The translations under genes and the position numbers were made by a program. The notes under the pieces are model-generated. The model saw only the letters and a program-made list of their open reading frames with translations, was not told the DNA's origin and did no database searches. A stretch of DNA of 64,000 bases, from positions 2,537,001 to 2,601,000 of the forward strand of contig NZ_CP070502.1 in the NCBI RefSeq assembly GCF_018309085.1, in the 5' to 3' direction. The stretch comes from Sporosarcina sp. Marseille-Q4063. GTDB taxonomy: Bacteria; Bacillota; Bacilli; Bacillales_A; Planococcaceae. Every line of letters starts with the position of its first letter. Positions within the stretch are counted from its first letter, which is position 1. Shown piece after piece: positions 43,469 to 52,112 of the stretch.

Positions 43469-44245
43469 ATGAAGAAATTGATGCTAATGATGGCGCCGGT
43501 TTCATTGATCGCATTTTTAAGTGGTTGCTCTATATTTGTAAAAGAAGTAGATTATCAACCCATCGCAAATGATTTGAATGAGAGAAATATGGATAAGATT
43601 TTAAATGCTGTAGATGGGTATGCGGAGATTACTCATAGTGCATTTCTAGTCACATCAACAGCGGGGGAAAAGAATGAAATAGAAAGAGAAAAAGATAAAT
43701 TCTCGTTTCGAGGTATTTATAATACATCTGATAATACTGCTTTAGGAGCTGGAGAAATAACATTTGAATCTACCGTAGAAAGGAATGATACGGAAGAACA
43801 AATAAGCAAAGAAAACTCACCAGAATTCCCGCTCAATTATTCTGAAAACCACTATATAAATCCCGAAACAAATATGGAGTTTGATTTAGTATTTATGGTC
43901 GATAAACTTCAGGGAATCGAAAAAGTTGCCCCCAAAAGATATAAATATGGATTAGATAGCCCCCCAATGATTTCATATGATCTAACTGAACGTGAATTTA
44001 CTGAGATTATTAACGATGATTTGAAAATTGATTACGACGTATTTAATAAAGCAACTATTTTCCTTGAACTTCAAGAAAAAGATAAAAGGTTTTCTATTAC
44101 AAGGATTTCCCTAAATGTCACCTGGGGGGAACTGAAAAATAATGTATTGATTGATTATCAATTAAATAATAGAGTTTCTTTTCCAAATGAGAATGTTGAT
44201 GCAAAGAGAGAGTATGAACAATTGAAGGATGGCAGACTTGAGTGA
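43469..44245 (+). CDS. Tandem paralogous lipoprotein 1
   Basis: About 258 residues with a lipoprotein signal peptide ending in LSGC, then the family block SIFVKEVDYQPIANDLNERN and MDKILNAVDGYAEI. The distal conserved parts are LQGIEKVAP, YGLDSPP and EFTEIINDDLKIDYD. Two paralogues follow at 44276 and 45028 with the same landmarks and the same AAAGGTGG ribosome site. Not a family I recognise. As outer-face lipoproteins in a T7SS effector locus they may be immunity proteins against an extracellularly acting toxin. That is inference. Confidence 0.7.
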   Translation: MKKLMLMMAPVSLIAFLSGCSIFVKEVDYQPIANDLNERNMDKILNAVDGYAEITHSAFLVTSTAGEKNEIEREKDKFSFRGIYNTSDNTALGAGEITFESTVERNDTEEQISKENSPEFPLNYSENHYINPETNMEFDLVFMVDKLQGIEKVAPKRYKYGLDSPPMISYDLTEREFTEIINDDLKIDYDVFNKATIFLELQEKDKRFSITRISLNVTWGELKNNVLIDYQLNNRVSFPNENVDAKREYEQLKDGRLE

Positions 44246-44275
44246 AGTTAATTCGGAAAGGTGGAATCCGCAAGT

Positions 44276-45004
44276 ATGAAGAAATTAATGTTACTGATAT
44301 TGACGGTCTCACTAGCCGCTCTTATAGTTGGCTGTTCCTTATTTGTAAAAGAAGTAGACTATCAAACTATCGCAACTGATTTAAATGAAAAAAACATGGA
44401 TAAGATCTTAAATGCGGTGGGGAGATATGGGGAAATAAATCAATACATAACAATTTCCTATAATGGCATGGACATAGAAGATAATAGTTTACATGGAATT
44501 TTTGATACAAAAGATAAGATTTCTTACGGAGTTTTTAGCCAGTGGGATGTAAATAATAAGATTGAGGGTAATTATTTCTATGAAAACGATGAATTTAAGG
44601 TTGATAATCAAAACGTAACAGGAGAAAAAATGCTTTTTTTATCCATGCATTTACAGGGGATAGAAAAATTGATACCTGAAAAATATATTTATGGATTAGA
44701 TGAGCCGCCCTCAGTAAGGTATCAATTAACAGAGAGTCAATTTGAAGAAATCATAAATGACGACCATGATATTCAGTACGATAAGTTTGAAGCAGCAAAA
44801 GTATTGATTCAACTAAGAGAAGTTGGAAACTCGTTTGAAATTAAAACAATCACTATTTCAGCAAAGTTAGAACGAGAAATGGAAGAAAATATACACAAGG
44901 TTTTATTGTCATCAAGAACCGATTTGTTATTGACGGAAGAAAACGGCAATTCGCAAGAAGCATACAAGCTTCAAGAAGATAGGTTTAATACTTCGAACAG
45001 ATAG
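44276..45004 (+). CDS. Tandem paralogous lipoprotein 2
   Basis: About 242 residues, a paralogue of the neighbours on both sides. It has a signal peptide with lipobox VGC, SLFVKEVDYQTIATDLNEKN, MDKILNAVGRYGEI, LQGIEKLIPEKYIYGLDEPP and the end block EEIINDDHDIQYDKFEAAKVL. The middle (residues about 60-115) is shorter and different from copies 1 and 3, so variation is concentrated there. Outer-face lipoprotein, possible immunity role. Confidence 0.7.
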   Translation: MKKLMLLILTVSLAALIVGCSLFVKEVDYQTIATDLNEKNMDKILNAVGRYGEINQYITISYNGMDIEDNSLHGIFDTKDKISYGVFSQWDVNNKIEGNYFYENDEFKVDNQNVTGEKMLFLSMHLQGIEKLIPEKYIYGLDEPPSVRYQLTESQFEEIINDDHDIQYDKFEAAKVLIQLREVGNSFEIKTITISAKLEREMEENIHKVLLSSRTDLLLTEENGNSQEAYKLQEDRFNTSNR

Positions 45005-45027
45005 GAAAAAAGGTGGAATCTACATAT

Positions 45028-45681
45028 ATGAAGAAGTTGATGGTAATGATGTTATCAGTTTCACTAATCGTTTTTCTCAGCGGCTGTTCCTTATTTGTAA
45101 AAGAAGTAGACTATCAGCCCATCGCAAATGATTTGAATGAAAAAAATATGGATCGGATTTTGAATGCGGTGGATGGGTACGCGAAGATAAATCATAGCGC
45201 TTTTGTTATAACCCCGTTAACTGAGGATAAAAATAAAAGGGATTTAGCGGTCTTTACAGGAGTTTATAGTACTAATAATAACAATGCCTTTGGAACAGGA
45301 AAAGAAACACAAAGCATTAATGAACTGGATAGTCATTGGGAGGAAGAAGAAACACATAGACTTTCAGCTTACTATTCTGATGGCAAATATACCAATCGAG
45401 AATCTGACGAGGAATTTGAATTAATATTCATGCCGGATAAACTCCAAGGAATTAATGATATTATTCCAACCAAGCTTAGTTATGGTTTGGGTTCACCGCC
45501 GTCAATATTTTATGATTTTACCGAACAAGAATTTAACGAGATAATTAATGATGATTTACAAATCGAATACGACAAGTTTACAGGAGCGACATTGTTGATA
45601 GGTTTACAAGAAGATAGAAGTGAAAAGAAATTCTATATATCTGAAATTGGTGTTTCGTTTCAATGGGACAAAAAAAGATAA
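45028..45681 (+). CDS. Tandem paralogous lipoprotein 3, frameshifted at A7
   Basis: A third paralogue, with LSGC lipobox, SLFVKEVDYQPIANDLNEKN and EFNEIINDDLQIEYDKF. The frame stops at TAA 45679-45681, just after a run of seven A residues (45670-45676). With one A fewer, the frame continues through EGKLVSLELSNHVDM to TAA 45782-45784, giving a C-terminus like that of copy 1. So the present sequence encodes a product about 34 residues short. This may be a recent mutation, phase variation by slippage, or a sequencing error. Confidence 0.68.
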   Translation: MKKLMVMMLSVSLIVFLSGCSLFVKEVDYQPIANDLNEKNMDRILNAVDGYAKINHSAFVITPLTEDKNKRDLAVFTGVYSTNNNNAFGTGKETQSINELDSHWEEEETHRLSAYYSDGKYTNRESDEEFELIFMPDKLQGINDIIPTKLSYGLGSPPSIFYDFTEQEFNEIINDDLQIEYDKFTGATLLIGLQEDRSEKKFYISEIGVSFQWDKKR

Positions 45682-45889
45682 CGAAGGAAAATTAGTTAGT
45701 TTGGAGTTATCTAACCATGTCGACATGACAATTGGTAACCAAGGAGCGAAAGAGGATTATTTTCAAATGAAAGATGCGAAATAATGAAGAGCTAGGCGGT
45801 CTTATAGTTAGATTAATGATATTACCCATTTAGTTAATGTGATAAATAGTCCTTAGATAAAGAACTCAAATCCAGGGGGAATGGTTGAC

Positions 45890-46702
45890 ATGAAAATATT
45901 AAACGGTTCATTCTCGCAAGTAAAAGATGCGATCAGTAAAAACTTTGCAACGAATGCTTATAAAGATATGCAAAACTCGAATTTCGGTAGAGTGCTATTA
46001 TCATGTGGATTCTTTATTGGAAGCATGTATGCGCTATTTGCTTTTGGCTGGTACTTGTCGGGTGATTTTGAAGAGCCGGCTGTTCCGTTAGATGTCAATA
46101 ATGAATTCAGAGATATAGCATCGAGCATTTGGTATATTCACGCCGTCGCTATATTTTTAATCATTGGTTTCGTTACGTCTTTGGTCTATAGACGAAATAA
46201 TAATATAAAGGGCTATTTAGTTATAAATATCACACTTACGACCCTAATTTTCTTCTTTGTTCTTTACGCTTTCAAACTCAGTCAATTAATTGTTTATAAC
46301 TTTTCCCTTCGGGTTATTTACAATGTGTTTTTTATAGCCACGCTCGCATTTGTGATAAATAAAATCTACCGCAACGCAATGGAGATGGTTTATGGGACGA
46401 AGAAAAGAAGGTCCATAATAGTAGAGTGGGCGAGTGCTAATCGAAAGATGATAATTGGATGGTTGGTTGGAATCTGGGGGATTAGTCAAATCGCTAATGC
46501 CACCTTTGGATCAGCTGAATATGATTTTGAAACAAGAATGATTGGTGCGCTAATTGATTTCATGCCGCTCATTGTTTGCGGGATTAGTTTTGTTCTACTT
46601 TATATGTTTGGAAATTTAATAAGAAGCTTTTATCTTTATAAATATACCGAGGAATTTAGGGTAATGTTTGGTGTCGAAAAGGATAATTGGTATGGAAAAT
46701 AG
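45890..46702 (+). CDS. Membrane protein of unknown function
   Basis: About 270 residues, polytopic, with about six hydrophobic helices (VLLSCGFFIGSMYALFAF, AVAIFLIIGFVTSLVY, then several) and a short basic loop (GTKKRRS). It stands alone between the lipoprotein array and the DUF1672-like pair. The size and topology recall the multi-copy membrane family, but I found none of its landmark motifs. ATG 45890 has GGGGGA nine bases upstream; ATG 45881 touches that site. It may be another immunity protein. Confidence 0.6.
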   Translation: MKILNGSFSQVKDAISKNFATNAYKDMQNSNFGRVLLSCGFFIGSMYALFAFGWYLSGDFEEPAVPLDVNNEFRDIASSIWYIHAVAIFLIIGFVTSLVYRRNNNIKGYLVINITLTTLIFFFVLYAFKLSQLIVYNFSLRVIYNVFFIATLAFVINKIYRNAMEMVYGTKKRRSIIVEWASANRKMIIGWLVGIWGISQIANATFGSAEYDFETRMIGALIDFMPLIVCGISFVLLYMFGNLIRSFYLYKYTEEFRVMFGVEKDNWYGK

Positions 46703-46846
46703 ATTTCGGGCTTGTAAAAATAAATTTTCGAGGTGTTAGAGTGCGAAAACCAAAAGAAAAAGATTTTAGATAAATGAGATGATGCGTTAGATTCAAATAT
46801 TACTTCTCCTGTACTTATGACAATGCCTAGAATGTGTAATTCCAAG

Positions 46847-47460
46847 GCTAATACTATCCATTTATACTAATATAGTAAGTAAAGAATAATCCATTGGAGG
46901 ATATTTTATGAGCCATTTAAAAGGACTTGCGGTATTGACGCTTTGCACTTCAGTGATACTAGGGGGTTGTTCAATTTTGAATTCCGCAGAAGAGGAACAA
47001 GATTATGAGTTCGTTGACGGGAAAAACGGCGCAAAGGAAATTAAAATTTCGGAAAAAGAAAAGGAAAGGCTAAAAAAAGTTGGAGAAGCATATCAAGAAG
47101 AGAATTATGTACCTGTTCAGGAATACATTGGTGAAGGATTTACATTAGCACCCGATAACGGCACGGATGCGATTGCGGAAAGTCATAAAGATGAAGTGGA
47201 ACAGGCCGTTGAGAAGTTTTTTAAAGAAACCTATAAGACAGACATCAAAGTTCATAACATCGTCGGAACTACAGATGCAGCCTCCGTATTTGTGGAATCA
47301 GTTGGAGAACCCCATTTTTATACGTTGGCGATTATTCCAGTTGATGTAAAGAATGAGACGGTGGAGACCGATGGGGTTTGGTCTTTGGAAGGTGAAATTG
47401 AGATGTCAATCATTACGGGTTTACTTGCGATGATTAATGACGAGGAGTTTGCTGTGTTGG
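46847..47460 (+). repeat. Direct repeat, copy 1 (promoter region and 5' half of lipoprotein gene)
   Basis: The upstream sequence starting GCTAATACTATCCATTT and continuing through the ribosome site is repeated at 48089 almost base for base. Near identity continues through the first about 190 codons of the gene, then falls away. The copies are about 1241 bases apart. Confidence 0.8.
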
Positions 47461-47900
47461 ATGGTTATTTGGAGAAGCTTGCAAATGAAAACTTAATTGC
47501 GGGGAAAAGAATAGAGGCATTAGCGAATGTCGGGGCAAATAAACATGCGACGCCATATTATCGTTTAAATTCAAGTATTGATCCATTCCAAGATCTACTT
47601 GATGCGTATTTTGAAAATCCAAATCGTGCGCTAGAAGGGTGGAAATCTTTAGCCAAAGATTTTTCGTATAATCCGGATGAAATAAGCGTTGCGATTGATT
47701 TGTTTATGCCGGAAAAAGATATTGACCCAAGTGATGAGTTGATAAATAGGATTGCGTCTGACATTATAGCAATGAATGGCTTGCCTCATGCGGAATATGT
47801 GATTTATTTACATGATAATTTTGTAGATAAAACATCAGGCAGAGGAGACAAAGACAATTCACTTGATTGGGATAACCCCGACATAATTATTGGTGAATAG
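46908..47900 (+). CDS. DUF1672-like lipoprotein, copy 1 (candidate immunity to the lipase toxin)
   Basis: A 330-residue lipoprotein with signal peptide and lipobox LGGC (Cys21), an acidic start (EEEQDYEFVDG), and blocks such as VPVQEYIGEGFTLAPDNGTD, VESVGEPHFYTLAIIPVD and GLLAMINDEEF. I assign it to the DUF1672 lipoproteins known from staphylococci, from memory. Its copy at 48149 is nearly identical for about 190 residues and then differs. Both precede a TslA-like lipase effector. In S. aureus the TslA toxin is, as I recall, countered by surface lipoproteins, so immunity is the likely role. Confidence 0.75.
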   Translation: MSHLKGLAVLTLCTSVILGGCSILNSAEEEQDYEFVDGKNGAKEIKISEKEKERLKKVGEAYQEENYVPVQEYIGEGFTLAPDNGTDAIAESHKDEVEQAVEKFFKETYKTDIKVHNIVGTTDAASVFVESVGEPHFYTLAIIPVDVKNETVETDGVWSLEGEIEMSIITGLLAMINDEEFAVLDGYLEKLANENLIAGKRIEALANVGANKHATPYYRLNSSIDPFQDLLDAYFENPNRALEGWKSLAKDFSYNPDEISVAIDLFMPEKDIDPSDELINRIASDIIAMNGLPHAEYVIYLHDNFVDKTSGRGDKDNSLDWDNPDIIIGE

Positions 47901-47913
47901 GAGGAGGGGGGCA

Positions 47914-47973
47914 ATGAAGTCTCCATTACCGTCCGGTGTAGAATGGTTAATTCTAAGTCTATTTCATTTGTAA
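47914..47973 (+). other. Remnant related to the lipase toxin gene
   Basis: After the ribosome-site-like GGAGGAGGGGGG, a 19-codon frame begins with ATG. CTCCATTACCGTCCGGTGT (47921-47939) equals bases 49602-49620 of the lipase gene at all but one position, in the same reading frame (PLPSGV). This suggests a lost toxin gene copy between the two lipoprotein copies. Rest of the gap 47974-48088: nothing recognised. Confidence 0.45.
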
Positions 47974-48088
47974 ATACTCACCCCCATTTAAATAACCTCG
48001 CTAGTTATAAAGATTTACTCCTCGCCTCTAGCTGTCCGACTATTCTACCTGCTTTGCATATTTAGTAGTGATTTTCCGTTGAATAAAT

Positions 48089-48701
48089 GCTAATACTATC
48101 CATTTGTACTAATATAGTAAGTAAAGAATAATCCATTGGAGGATTTTTATGAGCCATTTAAAAGGACTTGCTGCATTAATGCTTAGCACTTCAGTGATAC
48201 TAGGGGGTTGTTCGATTTTGAATTCCGCAGAAGAGGAACAAGATTATGAGTTCGTTGACGGAAAAAACGGCGCAAAGGAAATTAAAATTTCGGAAAAAGA
48301 AAAGGAAAGGCTAAAAAAAGTTGGGGAAGCATATAGAAAAGAGAATTATGTACCTGTTCAAGAATACATTGGTGAAGGATTTACATTAGCCCCCGATAAC
48401 GGCACGGATGCCATTGCGGAAAGCCATAGAGATGAAGTGGAACAGGCTGTTAAGAAGTTTTTTAAAGAAAACTACAAGACTGACATTAAAGTTCATAACA
48501 TCGTCGGAACTACTGATGCAGCTTCCGTTTTTGTGGAATCAGTCGGGGAACCCCATTTTTATACGTTGGCGATTATTCCAGTTGATGTAAAGAATGAGAC
48601 GGTTATGACTGATGACGTTTGGTCTTTGGAAGGTGAAATTGAGATGTCAATCATTACGGGTTTACTTGCGATGATTAATGACGAGGGATTTGCTGTGTTG
48701 G
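48089..48701 (+). repeat. Direct repeat, copy 2 (promoter region and 5' half of lipoprotein gene)
   Basis: Second copy of the repeat at 46847, with the same leader (ACTAATATAGTAAGTAAAGA, then ATCCATTGGAGGAT). Scattered silent and missense changes show the duplication is not brand new. Confidence 0.8.
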
Positions 48702-49141
48702 ACAAATATTTAGATGAACTTGCGAAAGAATATCAACTTTCGGGAAGAAAAGTGGAGGCTTTAGCGAATGTTGGTGCGGATAAATATGCGACACCTTATT
48801 ATCGTCTTAATGCATTTCCCTCATCGTTTCAGAGTTTGCTCGATGAATATCTTGAAAATCCTAATCGTACGAAAACAGAATGGAAATCTATAGCCAAAGA
48901 TTTATCCTATGAGCCAGAGAGATTTAGTGTCGCGATTGATCTGTTTATGTCCAAGGAAGGCGTAGAACCTGACGAGGAGTTGATTGACAAGATTAAGTTT
49001 GATATTGAAAAAATGAAAGGGTTACCTCGTGCGAAATATGCTATTATCCTACATGATAACTTTGTCGATAAAAAATCGGGAAGAGGTGATAAAGAAAACT
49101 CGCTTGATCGAGGAATTCCCGATTTAATAATTAAAGAATGA
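48149..49141 (+). CDS. DUF1672-like lipoprotein, copy 2 (candidate immunity to the lipase toxin)
   Basis: A 330-residue paralogue of the lipoprotein at 46908. The signal peptide, lipobox LGGC and the first about 190 residues are almost the same, while the C-terminal third (YLDELAKEYQLSGRKVEA onwards) differs at many positions. It lies directly before the lipase gene, with only a few bases between, so it is the cognate immunity candidate. The pattern of a constant N-terminus with a variable C-terminus suggests that the C-terminal part meets the toxin. Confidence 0.77.
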   Translation: MSHLKGLAALMLSTSVILGGCSILNSAEEEQDYEFVDGKNGAKEIKISEKEKERLKKVGEAYRKENYVPVQEYIGEGFTLAPDNGTDAIAESHRDEVEQAVKKFFKENYKTDIKVHNIVGTTDAASVFVESVGEPHFYTLAIIPVDVKNETVMTDDVWSLEGEIEMSIITGLLAMINDEGFAVLDKYLDELAKEYQLSGRKVEALANVGADKYATPYYRLNAFPSSFQSLLDEYLENPNRTKTEWKSIAKDLSYEPERFSVAIDLFMSKEGVEPDEELIDKIKFDIEKMKGLPRAKYAIILHDNFVDKKSGRGDKENSLDRGIPDLIIKE

Positions 49142-49147
49142 GGTGAG

Positions 49148-51247
49148 GTGGTGCTGAACATAAAAAGCGGAAAAAAGGCCATGTTAGAAAGCCAACATGT
49201 GAATGATATTGAGCTGATAGAACTTGCGGGTTTTCATGCTTATAAATCGGAGACCCTCGTTGGCATTATTATTGTTAATGGAAAAGAATTCGAGGTAATG
49301 AATGTAGTTACGGATATTGAAACTGGGTTAGATGCATTTACCGTAAAAAATGCGAACACCGGAGACTATACCATTGTCTATGTAGGAACGGATCCCCAAA
49401 GTATTGAGGATATTAAGACGGACCTTAAACTACTCAGAGATACACCCCCCGCCCAATTGGAAAAGGGACTTATGTATTTCGACGAAATGGTGGGGAAATT
49501 CGGTCCGATTAGTTCCATAAGCGGGAACTCATTAGGCGGCGGAGTAGCGAATTATGTTGCGGTAGAACGTCCGGAGGTAAAAGCAGTTACATTAAATCCC
49601 GCTCCATTACCGTCGGGTGTGGTAGATCCGAATGCAACTTATGATAATATGACGAATTACATGAGCCAGTATGACGTATTAACACGTGGTATGAAAGCGT
49701 TAGGATACGGTAATCGAATTCCAGGTCATCACTTTGGGATTAATAATGGAATTCCTGGCTTTAAGACGCTTGACACGAACCATACTGGTTATCGTAAAAA
49801 AGGTATCAATGAACAATACTATGAGATTATTCCGGAAGGGGAACCAGGTGCTGGGAAAATCTACATCGATGCGGGGTCCCATATTATGACTTCAGTTTGG
49901 ACTGGTGTTCCTTTATATTACGGTGACAGTGAACCCGTCGATATCAATGTCGAGAGTCTGAAACAGTTAGCGAATGGAATTCAAGATGAAATCCACTCAC
50001 GTGTTAAGCGTGCTCATGGATATTTGAAAAGTTCCATTGAAATTGTGGATCATGAAAGTAGTCAATACACAAACCGGGTGAATAAGTTACAGGACCTATT
50101 CAAAATAATGATTGAAGGAGAGGTTGGCAACACTGTCTTTAAAGGGATAACTACCCCAAGTTCTGTAATTAATATGGAAATAGATTATATGATTGCCCAA
50201 ACCTATGTAGTAGAGCGACGTTGCGAATCTTTGAATTTCATCCTAAATTCTCCACCGGCACAACTCATGGAGTTTATTACGAGAACGAATGTCGATGTTG
50301 CAAGTATTTTTGAATCGGTACGAAGACAATTAAGAGATTTTAAAGACAAGGTTGAGGATGTGTCAGCGGGTCTTGATCGTCTGGTGCGACGTGAACTAGT
50401 GAAACTTTTTAAAGGCGGCACAGAAATGTGGCTAGATGCAGTCGTCAGGGAAATGCAGGCTCATTTCGATATTGTGGATGGTAATAAAGGTTTATTGGAA
50501 CAACACATTAACCAATACCAAAAGCAAGTTGGTAAAACGGCTAGTGCATTTAAGGAGAAAGATGAGAGTGTGGCCGATGCAATCCGAAATCAACGCATAC
50601 CAGATACGTCAGTAAATACTGGTCAAGCGACTAAAGACTATCTTTTAAAAGACTCACCCTATCTCGTGCTGACACTGCGAATGAAGGAAAGACAAGTAAA
50701 TGCGGGCTATGGTGCGCTTCAAGCTGCCGCGAATACTTTAGTGAAACCATTACTCCAGCTATTAAAAGGAATCTTAATCTCGATCGAGCTACTTCTTGAA
50801 TCTGCCGTGAAAACAGTTCGGGGTGCAGTATCAATTGGATTCAATTGGACGGTGCCCGGGATAGTAATTGGTCTGTTTACAGACTTCGATGATAGAGTTC
50901 GTGATATGGTTAATTATTCGCTACAACCAATCGATGAACTTCTTGAACTCGTTAATAGTTTACGAATTGGCGTAACGCGACTTGATGGTAGGCTACCGCA
51001 GGTTATTCATAGCCTAAAACCTTACATCGACAGTGCAATTTTTGATAAATCTGCATTTCACAACGTTCATCTTTATAATACTGCAGCTGTGTCTCTGTTC
51101 GATGATATGGATATGTTATTTGAAGATATAGTGAGCCAGCTGTCTACTCATAAAGCTAAGTCAATAACCTCCTTACAAGAACTCTCCCAACAAGTAAAAG
51201 ATAATATGAGATTACTTAAAGAGCAGACAACTCGAGGAACAATCTAG
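49148..51247 (+). CDS. Reversed-architecture T7SS lipase effector (TslA-like)
   Basis: A 699-residue putative secreted lipase toxin. Residues 1-265 form an alpha/beta-hydrolase: nucleophile elbow G126-N-S128-L-G130, with Asp176 (QYDVLTRG) and His245 (DAGSHIM) as a plausible triad. Residues about 270-699 are helical, with coiled-coil stretches like an LXG domain placed at the C-terminus. That order (enzyme first, LXG-like last) is the mark of S. aureus TslA. No signal peptide is present, as expected for a T7 substrate. The start codon (GTG 49148 or 49151, or ATG 49181) is uncertain. It is the last gene of the T7SS region. Confidence 0.8.
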   Translation: MVLNIKSGKKAMLESQHVNDIELIELAGFHAYKSETLVGIIIVNGKEFEVMNVVTDIETGLDAFTVKNANTGDYTIVYVGTDPQSIEDIKTDLKLLRDTPPAQLEKGLMYFDEMVGKFGPISSISGNSLGGGVANYVAVERPEVKAVTLNPAPLPSGVVDPNATYDNMTNYMSQYDVLTRGMKALGYGNRIPGHHFGINNGIPGFKTLDTNHTGYRKKGINEQYYEIIPEGEPGAGKIYIDAGSHIMTSVWTGVPLYYGDSEPVDINVESLKQLANGIQDEIHSRVKRAHGYLKSSIEIVDHESSQYTNRVNKLQDLFKIMIEGEVGNTVFKGITTPSSVINMEIDYMIAQTYVVERRCESLNFILNSPPAQLMEFITRTNVDVASIFESVRRQLRDFKDKVEDVSAGLDRLVRRELVKLFKGGTEMWLDAVVREMQAHFDIVDGNKGLLEQHINQYQKQVGKTASAFKEKDESVADAIRNQRIPDTSVNTGQATKDYLLKDSPYLVLTLRMKERQVNAGYGALQAAANTLVKPLLQLLKGILISIELLLESAVKTVRGAVSIGFNWTVPGIVIGLFTDFDDRVRDMVNYSLQPIDELLELVNSLRIGVTRLDGRLPQVIHSLKPYIDSAIFDKSAFHNVHLYNTAAVSLFDDMDMLFEDIVSQLSTHKAKSITSLQELSQQVKDNMRLLKEQTTRGTI

Positions 51248-51321
51248 AACAGAGAATACCAAGGTATAACGGGTTGCTCATAGGCGGTTAAAGATATCCA
51301 TTCTCAAATGGTTACAGATCC

Positions 51322-51355
51322 AAAAAAGTGCGTAAAACCGCTCTGGCTTACGCAC
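51322..51355 (-). terminator. Terminator of the sigma/anti-sigma operon
   Basis: GTGCGTAA (51328-51335) pairs with TTACGCAC (51348-51355). On the minus strand it is followed by six T residues. Confidence 0.85.
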
Positions 51356-51365
51356 CGTTCCAATA

Positions 51366-52112
51366 TTATTCACCTACAATCTCAAAACTCTCAAGCATAT
51401 AGTGGAACCTAGCACCGTGACCTTCGGCGGCTTCGAGGAAATAATCTTCTCTAATAACGTAGCTTCCTTCATTTCCGTTACTGATGACGTATAGATGTAC
51501 AACATTCGAGTCCCATTCACTGCCGTTTATGCCGTGGAGCAAATAGCCTTCGACCGGTTCGGTTACATTTTCAATTTCACGTAGTTCTGGAAAATCTACT
51601 TTCAATTCTGCTTCGATTTTCTTTACAAGATCTTCTGGTTTTTCATTCGCCACTTGCGTAATTTCCATTTTCACTTCCGGGTATTTTTCCGGTAGGGGCT
51701 CGATTGTCGTAATGACATCCGAGTCTTCGCCTTTCATCATTTTATAGCGGGTTTCATCGACATAGATAATGTACTCGGAATTTTTTCCTTCATTCAAATG
51801 GACCTCGGTTTCTTCGTCTTGTCCTTCAATCCCTTGTGTAATTTCTTTTTCGGGTGCAAACATATCTTTTACGCTTTTAATAAATGCGCTGCCCGTATCG
51901 GTTTGTAAACTCAATGCGATCAGCAGGCCGGCTGCAATGACGCCGATCACTGAAATAATACGCCCTTTCTTTTTCATTTTCCTCACGTCTCCTCTTTCTT
52001 CTTTAAATAATTCTTGCTCGAGACCATTCCATATTTCATCCTTCAAACCTTGGGATTCTTCTGTAGTTCGTTTATGGAGTTCATCTTTTATTCGCTTGTC
52101 GAAATCGCTCAT
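51366..52112 (-). CDS. Putative membrane-bound anti-sigma factor
   Basis: A 248-residue protein with a cytosolic N-terminus of about 45 residues (FDKRIKDELHKRTTEES, LKDEIWNGLEQEL), one membrane helix (residues 51-68, ISVIGVIAAGLLIALSL) and an extracellular domain rich in acidic residues. This is the usual form of anti-sigma factors for ECF sigmas in Bacillus. Its ATG overlaps the stop of the sigma gene by four bases. The extracellular domain would sense an envelope signal. The exact family is not recognised. Confidence 0.78.
   Translation of the reverse strand: MSDFDKRIKDELHKRTTEESQGLKDEIWNGLEQELFKEERGDVRKMKKKGRIISVIGVIAAGLLIALSLQTDTGSAFIKSVKDMFAPEKEITQGIEGQDEETEVHLNEGKNSEYIIYVDETRYKMMKGEDSDVITTIEPLPEKYPEVKMEITQVANEKPEDLVKKIEAELKVDFPELREIENVTEPVEGYLLHGINGSEWDSNVVHLYVISNGNEGSYVIREDYFLEAAEGHGARFHYMLESFEIVGE

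Noticed and set aside
46908..49141. Duplicated lipoprotein genes as an assembly artefact
   Set aside because: The copies differ at many scattered positions and strongly in the last third, with different sequence between them, so they are true paralogues.
51250..51327. Possible attachment site at the right edge of the T7SS island
   Set aside because: I looked for a direct repeat of this sequence near 23.4-23.7 kb and for an integrase or tRNA gene and found none.
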